From assembly GCA_029204225.1 (NCBI GenBank), contig MU831988.1, positions 7,501-71,500 of the forward strand: 64,000 nt of DNA. Direction: 5' to 3'. The stretch comes from Diphasiastrum complanatum (Eukaryota; Streptophyta; Lycopodiopsida; Lycopodiales; Lycopodiaceae). Position numbers and translations under genes: made by a program. This document shows positions 9,315 through 20,690 of this stretch, in pieces. The notes under the pieces are model-generated. The model saw only the letters and a program-made list of their open reading frames with translations. It had not been told where the DNA came from and made no database searches. Numbering within the stretch: position 1 is the first letter of the stretch; each line of letters starts with the position of its first letter.

Positions 9315-10741
9315 CCTCCTAAAAATAAACCTATGTTGACTTGAACATGGATCTTGGAATTAATCCAAGATTGGCTCTATGCTTGATGAAGGAATTTTTA
9401 CTCAAGGGTTTGTGAGCAAATCTGCAATACAAGATGATGTTTTGATGTGCTCCAAGTAGATTTTCCCTCCAATGAGCTTCTCTCTCATGAAGTGATGTGC
9501 AACTTCGATGTGTTTGCTCCTTGCATGAAATATTGGATTGTTGGCAAGGGCTTGTGCTGAAATATTGTCACACATGATCAATGGTAGATCATCCTCCTTG
9601 ATAGTCTTTAGCTCCAAAAGCAACCTCTTGATCCAAAGCACTTCTTTTGTTGTAGCAGTAAGTGCCTTATATTCAATTTCACAAGATGAGAGTGCTATGG
9701 TATCTTGCTTTTTGGAAAGCCAAGATATTAAATTTCCTCCAAGGTATATGACATATGCACTTGTAGATTTTTGATCTACCTTATCACTAGCAAAATCCGA
9801 GTCAGAATAGCACAATAGAAAGATCTTCACTTTTGTATAACAAACCATAATCATAAGTTGAAGATATGTACCTAAGTACCCTTTTGGCCATTTTCCAATG
9901 ATGAATAGTAGGATTTTGCATATCTTGGCTCAACTTATGAACACTAAAACTTACATCAGGCCTAGTTATGGTGAGCCAAATTAAGGAGCCTATAAACTCC
10001 TAAAAAGAGTGATGTCCATGAAGGATCTTTCATCACCTTTGTTAGGGTCTTTTACAATATTCTCCATAGGAGTATCAATAATCTTACAATCTAACATATT
10101 AAATTTCTTCACCATTGAAAGAGCATACTTGGATTGACAAACAAAAGCCTTCTCATTATGGAAGTCAATCTCTGATCCTAATATGTAATGAATAATTCCA
10201 AGATCTTGCATCTTGAATTCTCCTCCAAGTGCAGTTTTGGTTTCTTCAACTAAATTGATACAACTTCATGTTAGGATAATATCATCAACATAAGTTAGAA
10301 GAATGACAATATCACTAGCATAGAACTTGTTATACAAGGAAGGATTATAGTCACTAAGATTGAATCCTAGTGAGATAAGGAAAGTATTAAGTCAAGAATA
10401 CCACGATCTTGGTGCTTGCTTTAGTCCATAGAGACTTTTGAAGAGCAAGCAAACTTTGGTCTTGTCTTGGATGAACCCAAGGGGTTGTTCCATATAAATT
10501 TCTTCTTCTAGATATCCATTTAAAAAAGCATTTGAGACATTTAGTTGAAAAACTTGCCATTTGAAAAAACAAGCAATGGAAATAATAATTCTAATTGATA
10601 CCATCTTTGCAATAGGAGCAAAAGTCTCCTCATAATCAAGTCCATAAACTTGGCAACCAATAGTGTGCTTGTTGGATGGAAGATTCACAAGCTCCCATGT
10701 CTTGTTGGTAATCAATGCATCATACTCCTCCTTCATGGCTA
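9315..10741 (-). pseudogene. Ty1-copia RT-RNase H pseudogene (same family as 2.2-5.0 kb)
   Basis: Read on the minus strand from 10,741: RT from KEEYDALITNKTWELVNLPSNK, a short deletion after IGC, DYEETFAPIAKMVSIR, NAFLNGYLEEEIYMEQPLGF, YGLKQAPRSWYS. The YVDDIIL box survives in another frame near 10,290. Then come YILGSEIDFHNEKAFVCQ and RNase H (SDSDFASDKVDQKS, SSCEIEYKAL, DNISAQALANNP). Several frameshifts separate these blocks. The 5' half (gag to integrase) is missing; a different copia family begins just beyond 10,741. Confidence 0.85.
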
Positions 10742-10849
10742 GAAACCATTCTTTTGATTTGAGTGCTTAATTCGTCATACTACAAAATATACATGCCAAA
10801 CACAAACATTGTGAAAATAGTGAGGGATGTCAAATTCGATGAGAGCTAG

Positions 10850-11745
10850 ACAATGGCTAGCGAAGACCCTGTTAGCTATGAAGTTCTGGAAAGACAGTAC
10901 AATGACTTGCCGCCAACGTTAGAGGGAGCAGAGGACGAATAGAAAAATGAAGATTTTTGAGTTGTCTCCCATTTGGGCGATGAATCAGACGAAGAGAGAT
11001 TCGAGAGGCAGCCTGCCACCGCAGTTCCTAGAAACCAAGATGGTTCTGAATCGAGCAGAGCAGACAAAGGCAAAGGCATAGCTGTTCTGAGAGGATCTCC
11101 TAGAAGGCGACAAGACCACAAAGAGCACCAGCGAGATTTGTGCCAGGCAGCTAAGCTTTCACATCAGAAGAATTACGCGGGTTCAGTGGCGAACCACAGA
11201 CATTCGAGGAGGCGATTGAAGGTCCAGAAAAGGACAAATGGATCCAATCCATGAACGAAGAGATGGAGTCCATGAGGAAGAACCAGGTATGGATGTTGGA
11301 GCCATTACCTCATAATCGCAAGACTGTCAGATGCAAATGAATTTTCAAACTCAAATATGGACCAGACGGGAGTGTGACAAAATACAAGGCAAGACTGGTA
11401 GCGAAGGGTTTCTCTCATAGATACGGTATTGACTATTCTGAAACCTTCTCTCCTGTCATCAAACATTTGTCCCTACAACTGTTGTTCACATATGCAGCAG
11501 CTTATGACCTCAGGATCCACATTGTGGATGAGAAGACAGCCTTCTTGCATGGCGAATTAGACGAAGAGGTCTACATGGATCAACTCCTAGGATTCGTCTC
11601 AAATTCACTTCTTGACTATGTATGCAGAATGCATATAAGCATCTATGGTCTGAAGCAATCAACCTGACAATGGTATAAGAAGAAGGATCAGGCCCTAAAA
11701 TCATTGGGATTCAAGCCTTTGTTGGCTGACTCCAATGTATTGATA
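10850..11745 (+). pseudogene. Ty1-copia RT fragment of a second family
   Basis: From about 11,170 the frame EPQTFEEAIEGPEKDKWIQS starts an RT N-terminus; a TGA at 11,338 replaces the Trp of the CKWIFKLK block. It continues KARLVAKGFSHRYGIDYSET, DEKTAFLHGELDEEVYMDQ, SIYGLKQS, another TGA, and KSLGFKPLLADSN. It stops before the YVDD box. Upstream (10,850-11,170) an acidic/basic connector (SDEERFERQ, SSRADKGKG) is typical of the integrase-RT linker. It is joined directly to a minus-strand gag fragment at about 11,745. Confidence 0.75.
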
Positions 11746-12463
11746 TCTTCATTGATTGATCCAATGGTAGTCATTTGCTCCATAAGATTATTGAAGGTAT
11801 CAGGATGGGTCGAAATAGAGATAGCTTCAATCATTTTGATGGTGAAACTTTTTTTCCCTGAAATAGAGTTTGGACGTAACATCTTAGAGTCGGAGTGGCT
11901 AGGATGTCCCAGGCATGCTTAGCAGTTTGGGCTTATCTGATATGACTGATCTGAGAGTCCTTGATATTGAGAGCTATCATGCCAAGAACCTTTCCATCCC
12001 TATGTCTCCATTTGGATTTAATTGCATCAACCTCTAGCTTGATCTCAGTGTCTTCAACGATGTCCCATTTGTTCTTTTGCAAGTAGTACTACCTTTCTCT
12101 TGAATTTCTAAAGAGGGTAGTTATCTCCATTGAGCTTCTCAATGACAGATGAACTAGAAGTGGAGAGGAGAGACATGTGCTGCATTTCATAAAAGCAATA
12201 TATGAATCAATACCATAAATATTTAATTTATGGTAGCACAAATCTGCCTACAATGGTGCTTCACCTACATCCTTACCATAGAATGTGTTATGTGATTTGC
12301 TCTCCATGCACTTTGAGCTACATCAACAAATTCACTGGTTGTTTTTTATATCATTTGCACATCAGTGTTTGAAAATTTATCTTTTTTAAATATTTTAATA
12401 TGTTGTCAAGCTTTTTTCAAACTTTTGCTTTGAGTAGCCGAGAAGAACGTCATTTTTTCAATT
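11745..12463 (-). pseudogene. Copia gag fragment (degenerate)
   Basis: On the minus strand the frames give KWDIVEDTEIKLEVDAIKS, RHRDGKVLGMIALNIKDSQ, AKHAWDIL and FTIKMIEAISISTHPDTFNN, which together follow the order of a copia gag N-terminal domain. Several frameshifts and stops are present. The gypsy LTR at 12,464 interrupts it upstream. Confidence 0.6.
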
Positions 12464-12754
12464 AGTTATGATCAAAATCTCAGGTGTTGAATCAATTAAG
12501 CATAAAAGATAGCAATAGACTAAAGCCCTACAAGCAATAGACAAGACTATAGGTTCCCCCACGAAGAGCCCAAGCAATACCAATCAATAATCTGAAAAAT
12601 GAGTGTACAAATGCCCCTATAAATACCCTACCAATGAATTCTAAAATAGGAATTTAAAAGTAAAGGGAGGCAAAATGTGGAGGGAAAATAATGTGCCCTC
12701 CTACGGGCCCCCACTCCACATATAACCATATAATAAGGGCCCAAGGCCAGTCAA
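12464..12754 (-). repeat. Gypsy 3' LTR, outer part (interrupted by a copia insertion)
   Basis: From AGTTATGATCAAAATC it matches 21,808-21,969 (the 5' LTR piece of the same element) over about 160 bp and then continues alone. It ends with GTCAA, the target site duplicated by the copia element that follows; the LTR resumes at 18,525. Confidence 0.75.
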
Positions 12755-13409
12755 TGTGAAAATTGTCAACATTTCCTAGCTAGTTTGAGGCCTAAATTGG
12801 CTAAAATTGTAAATAGTTTTGGTTCTGGAGTTTCACACGTGTGAACCAGGCCACAATGTTTTTATTTACTGTATTTTTTCAGTATGATGAAGTGTCAAAC
12901 TTCATACCCTTCAAAATGAGACCATTTTGATGTATTTTGGTCATATAAGCCATTTTTAGCTATTTTTCCTATATAGGGAATATCTAGGGTCAAGTACCTT
13001 CTAGAGAGAGGAGAGAGAGTCATCTTCCTCATCCATAAATAGTAGGGAAGTCGTGGAAAACAGGTTGGAGAAACCTTTTGTATGCTTCATTGAGATCAAT
13101 AGATCATTGTCATTGTTTCTTCCTCCATTGAGAGTATTGTTGTGTGTATTGTCTTCAAGCTATTGTGTATGATCTTAGGTGCTTTCCAAAAGTGATAGGC
13201 TGATGTATTATGGACTGTATAATGCTATTTTGGGCCGCACTTGATGTTTATGGAAGTTTCCATTTGTGATAAATGCTTTTTGATCAAGTTCTTTGCATTC
13301 TAGGTAGCATAGAATGTGTTGCCAATTCCTAGCTTATGTAGTTTGGAGTGCAAGCATTCAAGCCAATGATCTTGGAGTTTAGATCCACTTAGGATCTGTA
13401 TTTTTCACA
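12755..13409 (+). repeat. 5' LTR of the young copia element
   Basis: 655 bp, TG...CA ends. It contains the 14-bp palindrome TTCACACGTGTGAA at 12,832-12,845 and a TATA-like CATAAATAG near 13,031; transcription would start soon after. Confidence 0.93.
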
Positions 13410-13421
13410 TGGTATCAGAGC
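13410..13421 (+). other. tRNA primer-binding site
   Basis: TGGTATCAGAGC directly follows the LTR. It is complementary to the 3' end of plant initiator methionine tRNA, the usual copia primer. Confidence 0.93.
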
Positions 13422-14581
13422 TGGTTGGCTTCTATTTACAGTAAGTATTCCATTTTTGGTGATATTTGGATGTTTGATCAAGTTCTAGCATGATTTTGCA
13501 TTGCTTTGTTGATCAAATCTTACTAACCTTTGTTTTGTGAGTTGAACTTGTGGATCAAAAGCATATTTCAGGTCTATTGAAGATCAGAGGCTGAAAAGAA
13601 ACTATTTTGGATCAGATCATAACACCTAATCATTTGTGATTGTGAGGCTTGTGCATATTCAATACTAACAATGTTCTTTTCAATCCTATTGTTGACAATC
13701 TCCATTCTTGGATGAACACTCTCCTTAAGTGGATGAAACTTCTCCTTAAGTGGATGACAAATGCTCTTTTGAGTGAGTTGTAATTCTCCTAAAGGCTGAG
13801 CAAAGCTCCTATTTGGATGAAAGATCCCCTTTTTTGGGTGAACATATTGTAAGCTCCATTGTGAAGAGCATATTGTAAAGATTGTCATCAATTTTGGCAT
13901 AAATTTTGGTGTACTTTGTTGAGCATGTAAGTAACTCTCCTTATGTAATTTGATTGGAGCATTTGCTGGAAGGTGTTAACCATTATGCAAGTGTGTTTTC
14001 AGGTTCTTAACAGGTTGAGGAACATTCTCATGTGAAGTGATCTTAGATCTACATCTAAACACCAAGATTTGACAAGATAGTGAAGCTAGTCTTGTGATTC
14101 ACTAAGTGTGCTCATTCATTCACCTCTAAATCTTGTATTTATCACTTGCTGGAGTTTATAAACTTTTAGAAGTGTGGTTTACATGTGGTTTTACAGGTTG
14201 AATCAATATCTTAGTGTGTTGATCATATGTTGATCAAGTTTGTTCATTACTAGGTAATCTTGGCATCCTAGTTTTGGGTATTTTCTAAGAATGCAAGTAA
14301 CTCTTCACACCATAACTTGATTTGGTCACTTGCTGGAAAGTTTGAGAGCTTAAGCAAGAGTGTGTTCAGGTTGGTTTGATTTTGTAATCCATTCTTAGTG
14401 TGTGCAAAGTGTTGCATGTGTTTCAATCTTCCTTTCTATGCTTGGAAACCATCTAGGTTCAAGATAGAAGTGTTTTAGGGTCCTAAATCTTCATAGATCT
14501 CTTTATCTATCATTTGTTGAGAGAAAAGTGAGTGCTAAGTGCTTTAGGACAGAACCTAAAAGTTGAAGAAACATTAGAATC
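13422..14581 (+). other. Untranslated leader of the young copia element
   Basis: 1.16 kb without a convincing ORF. It repeats short words such as GATCAAGTT, CTTGTGATT and TTGCTGGA (several TxxCTTGCTGGAxxGTTT blocks), suggesting old internal duplications. Packaging and dimerisation signals would be expected here. Confidence 0.5.
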
Positions 14582-17500
14582 ATGGCTTCCAATGGTGGGA
14601 TCATGCTAGAGTCTAGTGAAAGGTTGAGTTCATCAAACTACTCTACTTGGAAAGTGAGGATGGAGTCCTTACTTGAGTTGAATGAACTCATGGACATAGT
14701 TGCAGAAATTGAAGAGAGACCTCTCACACTTCAAGAGCAACAAAGGTTTGATAAGAAGGCCAAAAGGGCTCTTCATATCATTAAAATGAATGTTACAAAT
14801 GAACTTCTCAAGGAAGTTGGAAAGTGTCAAAGTGCAAGTGAGGCATGGAATGCCTTAAAGAAGCTCTTTGAATCAAAGTCCACATCTAGGGTATTGACCC
14901 TAAGGAGACAAATATTTTCTAGTAGGCAAAGAGAGGGTGAAAGTGCTCATGCATTTATCTTGAGAGTTAAGTCCCTAAGTGATGATTTAGCATGCATTGA
15001 TGAGAACATAAAAGATGGTGAAATAGTCCAAGTTATGTTGAATGGTTTGCTAAATGAACATGCTAACCTTGTGCAAAGTTTTGCCATTCAAAGAGTCTTG
15101 CCAAGTGTGGTTGACTTGCAAGAAATCTTATTGGCTGAAGAACATAGGTTGCAATCAAAGCTTGATGGTGCATCCTTGCAAGGTGGAGGTGAAGAGGCTT
15201 TCTTCACAAAAGGCAAATTCAAGGGCAAAGGTAAAGGCAAAGGGAAATGGTCCAAAGGTGGTAACTTTGATCATGATGATCACTCTTCCTCTTCCTCTTC
15301 TACTAAGAACAATAAGTCAAAGTTCAAGTGCTTTTATTGTGGGATAAAAGGTCATTTTGCAAATGAATGTTATAAGAAGAAAAGAGAGCAAGGAGAGAGG
15401 CAAGGAAATCTTACAATAGATGAGGAAGAACATAACACATGTGAATCACTTGTTATGACTTCAAGTTTGTTAGCCAACATAGATGATAATGATCCTTGGT
15501 GGATTGATAGTGGAGCCTCATCTCACATGACAAGACATAAGGAATACTTTACATCCTTATTGTCTTATGAGGGAGAAGGTAACATCATCTACACTGCAAA
15601 TGATGGTCAATGTGACATCAAAGGCATAGGCACTATTCCTATTTCCCTTTCAACAAATAGGAAAGCAAATCTTGAAAATGTTTTGTACATTCCTTCAATC
15701 ACTAAGAATTTGCTTAGTGTAAGTCAAATGATTGACAAAGGACTTGATGTGGAGTTCATTGGAGATGCATGTTTGATAAGTAAATGTGGATCCTTGATTG
15801 CTCAAGGTAGGAGGCATGGTAAACTTTTCAAGCTTGATGCATGTGTGATCTCTAATCATGAAGGATGTATGGCTAGGGAGCAATTGACAAACCAAGAAGT
15901 TTGGCACAAGAGGTTGGGCCATCCCAACTTCAAATCTTTGGAGGTAATGGCAAAGAAAGAGCTTGTTCTTGGTCTCCCTAAAAGTCTTGTTGCAAACAAT
16001 AGTGTTTGTGAACATTGTGCCTTGTCCAAATCTCATAGACTTGCTTATTCTAGATCTACTTCTAGATCTAAAGAAGCTTTTCAACTTGTGCATTCTGATA
16101 TTCATTCTTCTAGTACAACTAGCAATGGTGGGGCAAAGATGTATGCAACTTTCATTGATGACTTTAGTAGGTATACTTGGATCTATCTTCTTAAAAGTAA
16201 GGATGAAGTGTTTGCTGCATTTGTCAAGTTCAAGAATGAAATGGAAAACCAATTCAATACAAAGATCAAATGCTTAAGATCTTATAATGGAGGGGAATAC
16301 ACCTCAAATAGGTTCAAAGACTTTTGTATAGCACATGGGATTAAGAGGGAGATGTCTAGTCCTAGGACTCCACAACAGAATGGAGTGGCCGAGAGGAAGA
16401 ATAGAACCCTTTGTGAATGTGCCAAGGCAATGAGACTACATGCTAATCTTGCTAAGTCTTTTTGGGGGGAAGCTTTAGCATGTGCTAACTATCTATGTAA
16501 TAGATGGACAAGTGCTTCCTTGGATGGTATTGACTATGATGAGACCTTTGCACCCGTGGCAAAGATGGTAACTATTCGAATCCTAATCTCTCTTGCAACT
16601 CTTTATGATTGGGATATGTGGCAAATGGATGTTACTAATGCCTTCTTGAATGGTGATCTTGAAGAAGATATTTACATGGAGCAACCCGAGGGCTATGTTT
16701 CACATGATGAGCCTAATCATGTGTGCTATCTCCAAAAGAGTTTGTATGGGCTAAAGCAAGCACCAAGGAGTTGGTATGCTAAGCTCAATTCCTTCTTACT
16801 TTCTCAAAACTTTGTTATGAGTGAGTATGATCATTCTCTCTACTTTAGATTGAATGAAAATGATATCACTTTACTTTTGATCTATGTTGATGACATTATC
16901 TTAAGTGGTGGTAACAATCTAGATATAGATGAAATCAAGATGGCACTCAAAAGAGAGTTTGAAATTCAAGATCTTGGTAAACTTCATTATATCTTAGGAA
17001 TAGAGATTATTAGAACTTCTAAATCTACATTCATATGTCAAGAAAAGTATGTTAACTCTATTCTAAAAAGGTTTCATATGGAAGATTGTAAAGTTGTTTC
17101 TACTCCTATGGAATCAAATGTAAAGCTAACTACAAGAAGTAATGAAAGATCCTTCAAGGACATTACTCTCTATAGAAAGCTAATAGGATCTCTTATATGG
17201 TTAACCATCACAAGACCTGATCTAAGCTTTGTGGTTGGTAAACTAAGTCAATTTATGCAAGATCCTAGTGAGGCTCATTGGAAGCTAGGAAAGAGAGTAC
17301 TTAGATACATCTCGGGATCTAGAGATTTTGGCATCTTGTATGGAGGTACTACACCTAACCTTTGTGGATTTTCAGATTCAGATTTTGCAGGTGATAAAAT
17401 GGATAGGAAGTCAACAAGTGCCTTTGCAATCTATCTTGGAGATGGAGTGGTCTCATGGCTATCAAAGAAGCAACCAACTATCTCTCTATCTTCCACCGAA

Positions 17501-17869
17501 GCCGAGTACAAGGCATTAACAACATGCACCAAGGAGATTCTTTGGATCAAGAGGATGTTATTGGATCTTCACTTGCTGGAACCAGAGAAGACTCCAATCA
17601 TACTTTGTGATAACCTTTCAGCCCAAAGCTTGGCAAGCAATCCTGTTTTTCATGCAAGGAGCAAGCACATTGAGATTGCTCACCATTTTGTGAGAGATCA
17701 AGTCATTGCCAAAGAGGTGGAGCTTCAACATGTCTCTTCAAAGGAGTGTGTGGCTGATATCTTCACCAAACCATTGGGAAAGGACCTATATTTAATGCAT
17801 AGATCTAATCTTGGAATGTGCTCAAAGACTATGTTGAAACTAGCATCCAATGTTGAAGAGGGAGTGTGA
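14582..17869 (+). CDS. Copia Gag-Pol polyprotein, 1095 aa, with internal in-frame deletion
   Basis: ATG at 14,582 (MASNGGIMLESSERLSSSNY) matches the start of the intact 1316-aa relative at 38,863. Gag includes the zinc knuckle CFYCGIKGHFANEC (about residues 250-263). Protease has WWIDSGASSHM. Integrase has the HHCC block and HSDIHSS, but the second acidic residue is lost: LRSYNGGEY instead of LRSDNGGEY. After CNRWTSASLDG the protein jumps straight to IDYDETFAPVAKM, so about 220 residues (the integrase C-terminus, linker and RT N-terminus) are missing without breaking the frame. RT YVDDIIL, RNase H SDSDFAGDKMDRKS, SSTEAEYKAL and the DNLSAQSLASNP block are intact. The stop lies 3 bp inside the 3' LTR. 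It probably depends on proteins supplied in trans. Confidence 0.93.
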   Translation: MASNGGIMLESSERLSSSNYSTWKVRMESLLELNELMDIVAEIEERPLTLQEQQRFDKKAKRALHIIKMNVTNELLKEVGKCQSASEAWNALKKLFESKSTSRVLTLRRQIFSSRQREGESAHAFILRVKSLSDDLACIDENIKDGEIVQVMLNGLLNEHANLVQSFAIQRVLPSVVDLQEILLAEEHRLQSKLDGASLQGGGEEAFFTKGKFKGKGKGKGKWSKGGNFDHDDHSSSSSSTKNNKSKFKCFYCGIKGHFANECYKKKREQGERQGNLTIDEEEHNTCESLVMTSSLLANIDDNDPWWIDSGASSHMTRHKEYFTSLLSYEGEGNIIYTANDGQCDIKGIGTIPISLSTNRKANLENVLYIPSITKNLLSVSQMIDKGLDVEFIGDACLISKCGSLIAQGRRHGKLFKLDACVISNHEGCMAREQLTNQEVWHKRLGHPNFKSLEVMAKKELVLGLPKSLVANNSVCEHCALSKSHRLAYSRSTSRSKEAFQLVHSDIHSSSTTSNGGAKMYATFIDDFSRYTWIYLLKSKDEVFAAFVKFKNEMENQFNTKIKCLRSYNGGEYTSNRFKDFCIAHGIKREMSSPRTPQQNGVAERKNRTLCECAKAMRLHANLAKSFWGEALACANYLCNRWTSASLDGIDYDETFAPVAKMVTIRILISLATLYDWDMWQMDVTNAFLNGDLEEDIYMEQPEGYVSHDEPNHVCYLQKSLYGLKQAPRSWYAKLNSFLLSQNFVMSEYDHSLYFRLNENDITLLLIYVDDIILSGGNNLDIDEIKMALKREFEIQDLGKLHYILGIEIIRTSKSTFICQEKYVNSILKRFHMEDCKVVSTPMESNVKLTTRSNERSFKDITLYRKLIGSLIWLTITRPDLSFVVGKLSQFMQDPSEAHWKLGKRVLRYISGSRDFGILYGGTTPNLCGFSDSDFAGDKMDRKSTSAFAIYLGDGVVSWLSKKQPTISLSSTEAEYKALTTCTKEILWIKRMLLDLHLLEPEKTPIILCDNLSAQSLASNPVFHARSKHIEIAHHFVRDQVIAKEVELQHVSSKECVADIFTKPLGKDLYLMHRSNLGMCSKTMLKLASNVEEGV

Positions 17870-18519
17870 AAATTGTCAACATTTCCTAGCTAGTTTGAGG
17901 CCTAAATTGGCTAAAATTGTAAATAGTTTTGGTTCTGGAGTTTCACACGTGTGAACCAGGCCACAATGTTTTTATTTACTGTATTTTTTCAGTATGATGA
18001 AGTGTCAAACTTCATACCCTTCAAAATGAGACCATTTTGATGTATTTTGGTCATATAAGCCATTTTTAGCTATTTTTCCTATATAGGGAATATCTAGGGT
18101 CAAGTACCTTCTAGAGAGAGGAGAGAGAGTCATCTTCCTCATCCATAAATAGTAGGGAAGTCGTGGAAAACAGGTTGGAGAAACCTTTTGTATGCTTCAT
18201 TGAGATCAATAGATCATTGTCATTGTTTCTTCCTCCATTGAGAGCATTGTTGTGTGTATTGTCTTCAAGCTATTGTGTATGATCTTAGGTGCTTTCCAAA
18301 AGTGATAGGCTGATGTATTATGGACTGTATAATGCTATTTTGGTCCGCACTTGATGTTTATGGAAGTTTCCATTTGTGATAAATGCTTTTTGATCAAGTT
18401 CTTTGCATTCTAGGTAGCATAGAATGTGTTGCCAATTCCTAGCTTATGTAGTTTGGAGTGCAAGCATTCAAGCCAATGATCTTGGAGTTTAGATCCACTT
18501 AGGATCTGTATTTTTCACA
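17865..18519 (+). repeat. 3' LTR of the young copia element
   Basis: 655 bp, the same as the 5' LTR except at two positions; palindrome TTCACACGTGTGAA at 17,942-17,955. Followed by the second GTCAA. Confidence 0.93.
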
Positions 18520-18524
18520 GTCAA

Positions 18525-18802
18525 TGTCATAAAAAAGGACCAAGTGCGGGTCATAAGCATATAAAAAGGCTCTAGGGCCTGTACATGACTAATATAAAAT
18601 TTGTAACCAGAAATATACATAACCAATAGTAAATGTAAAGAGGCCTACAGAATATATGCAGAGTAGCCCAGTAGGCCTGTATCCTGTAGTCCGTAGCTCT
18701 CCCTGGCTATAAAGAACATTGCCCCCAATGTAGGCAAAATAAGATAAGAACCAATGCCAGAGAAAAATACTGCATCAAGATATCCCATCTGAGAAAGGAA
18801 CA
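18525..18802 (-). repeat. Remainder of the gypsy 3' LTR and PPT region
   Basis: Continues the LTR cut at 12,754. On the minus strand GGGGGCAATG and CCAGGGAGAG occur near 18,690-18,740, either of which could be the polypurine tract; the exact LTR start is not resolved. Confidence 0.5.
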
Positions 18803-20690
18803 TCAATAGAAGATGGAACATGCCGAGAAGCAATGGTAGCTGCAAGTGATTGAGCCTGATAAGCCAGGATAGGGGTATGATAAAAAAACATCAATGGGCT
18901 CCCAAGTAGCCTCCTCAATAGGATGACCATCCCACTGGACCAAAAACTGAACCTGCCAATGGCGACGACTATGCAATAAGCGCACCTGTAAAATAGCAGC
19001 TGGCAGGAATGGAAAAAGCTCTGGATCTGTAGGAAATGAGTAATCTCGAGGAGCATCATCCTCAATAGCAGCACGTAATAAACTGACATGAAAGATATCA
19101 TGAGCCCGAGTAGCAGCAGGTAACTCCAGACGATATGTAACTGGACTGAGGCATTCAAAAATTTGAAAAAGCCCATAATAGTGCGGCGCAAGCTTCTGAG
19201 TAGAAGCAAGACCCTGTAAAAATGATGGCGAGCAAAGCATAACCGGAGAAAAACAGTATCTCCTTCTGCAAACTCAACATGGCACCGATGACGATCAACA
19301 ATGGTCCTGTACCACTGCTGAATATGCTGTAAATGAGTAGCAGCTCTAGTAATAATCTCTCGAGCACTCGAAAGATAAGATGAAATAGTAACAAGTGCAT
19401 CATCTGGAGGAGCTGGTATACCGGATAGAACTGGTGAGTATCCATGAGCAAGCAAGAAAGGAAAAACACCTGTGCTGGAACTAACAGAATTGTTATAACT
19501 ATACTCAGCCAAACATAAATGTTAATCCCAATCACGACCAAAAGGAAAAACATAATGTCATAAATAATCTTCCAATACCCGGTTAATAACCTCAGACTGA
19601 CCATCCGCAGAAGAATGATAAGCAGTGCCCATAAGCAAGATACACATAAGCTCTGTCCAAAAACCTGATGTAAACTTGATATCCTGATCAATAAGTATAG
19701 ATCGTGGGAGACCATGTAAGCGAAAAATCTCAAAAATAAATATACGACCACACTGCTCTACTGTAATAGAACGTCTGACTGGTATGAAATGAGCTTGTTT
19801 AGAAAACCTATCAACTACCACCAAACAAGAGTCATGACCATGCTGAGTACGGGGAAGACCTAAAATAAAGTCCATAGATACATCAGTCCACTGGCGGGAA
19901 GGAATAGGCCAACTTTGAAGGAGACCGCCAGGTTTTTCACGAGAATACTTGTTACAAAGGCAAAAATCACAAGTATGAATAAGGTGGGAAAGCTCACGCT
20001 TCATGGAAGGCCAATAAAAATGTTCTTTCAAATGGAACAAGGACTTCCGAAAAGCAAAACGGCCACCAACAGGAGAGAAATGGGCATCAAGAAGGAGCTA
20101 TGGACGTATGTCGAGAGTGCTGGGAATACATAACGAGCCATAGTAAAACAGATGATGATTAACGATGGAATAAACTTGGTGAGGGTGAGAGGAAGGATGA
20201 GAGACAGACGACATAACATCACGAAAGTCTGGACATGTGGCATAAGCCTGAGGAAGATCATCATACCAAGAGTGGGGAGACGTAACAAGACTATAAATAA
20301 GAGCAGGTAAACAAGACAAAGCATCAACAACAGTGTTACTTTTATCAGACTTATAATGAATATCAAAATGAAAGGACTGTAAAAACTGAAGCCAATGGTA
20401 CTGACGATCACTAGGATCCTTTTGTGTATACAGATAATGAAGTGACTGGTGATCAGTAAAAATATCAAACGGAACATGATACACATAATGATGCCACTTC
20501 TTTAAAGCAAAAATGATAGCAAGCAACTCTTTTTCATGAGTGGAATAGCGCTGCTCATATGAACGAAGACGACGAGATTCATATGCAATAACACACTGAC
20601 GCTGACGTAACAAAGCACCTAATCCTATGGAACTAGCATCAGTCTCGACAACAAAACGCTAGAAAAAATCTAGAAGACATAAAACAAGGG
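18803..20690 (-). pseudogene. Chromovirus-type Ty3-gypsy pol pseudogene (RNase H, integrase, chromodomain)
   Basis: Reading the minus strand from 20,690: RNase H starts FVVETDASSIGLGALLRQRQ and contains SRRLRSYEQRYSTHEKELLA and FTDHQSLHYL. Integrase has a CDFCLCNKYS zinc part, DVSMDFILGLP, LIDQDIKFTSGFW and GQSEVINRVLE (D,D,E). After a frameshift near 19,555 it continues AEYSYNNSVSSSTGVFPFLLAHG, and after another near 19,250 FHVSLLRAA and a chromodomain core FLVQWDGHPIEEATWEP. Chromodomains direct integration to marked chromatin in chromoviruses. RT, protease and most of gag are deleted: gag joins RNase H near 20,690. Confidence 0.88.

Larger units (their letters stand above)
12755..18519 (+). 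mobile_element. Young Ty1-copia retrotransposon, 5.77 kb, structurally complete
   Basis: The two 655-bp LTRs both run TGTGAAAATTG...TTTTTCACA. By eye they differ at two positions (AGAGTATTG/AGAGCATTG and TTGGGCCGC/TTGGTCCGC). The 5-bp target duplication GTCAA flanks it at 12,750-12,754 and 18,520-18,524. The primer site and a purine tract (GAAGAGGGAG) are in place. It sits inside the LTR of a minus-strand gypsy relic. The coding region has an in-frame deletion and an integrase active-site change, so the element is probably non-autonomous although recently moved. Confidence 0.95.

Noticed and set aside
18645-20486. Hydrophobic minus-strand frames that look like membrane proteins
   Set aside because: They are out-of-frame readings of the gypsy integrase/RNase H relic.
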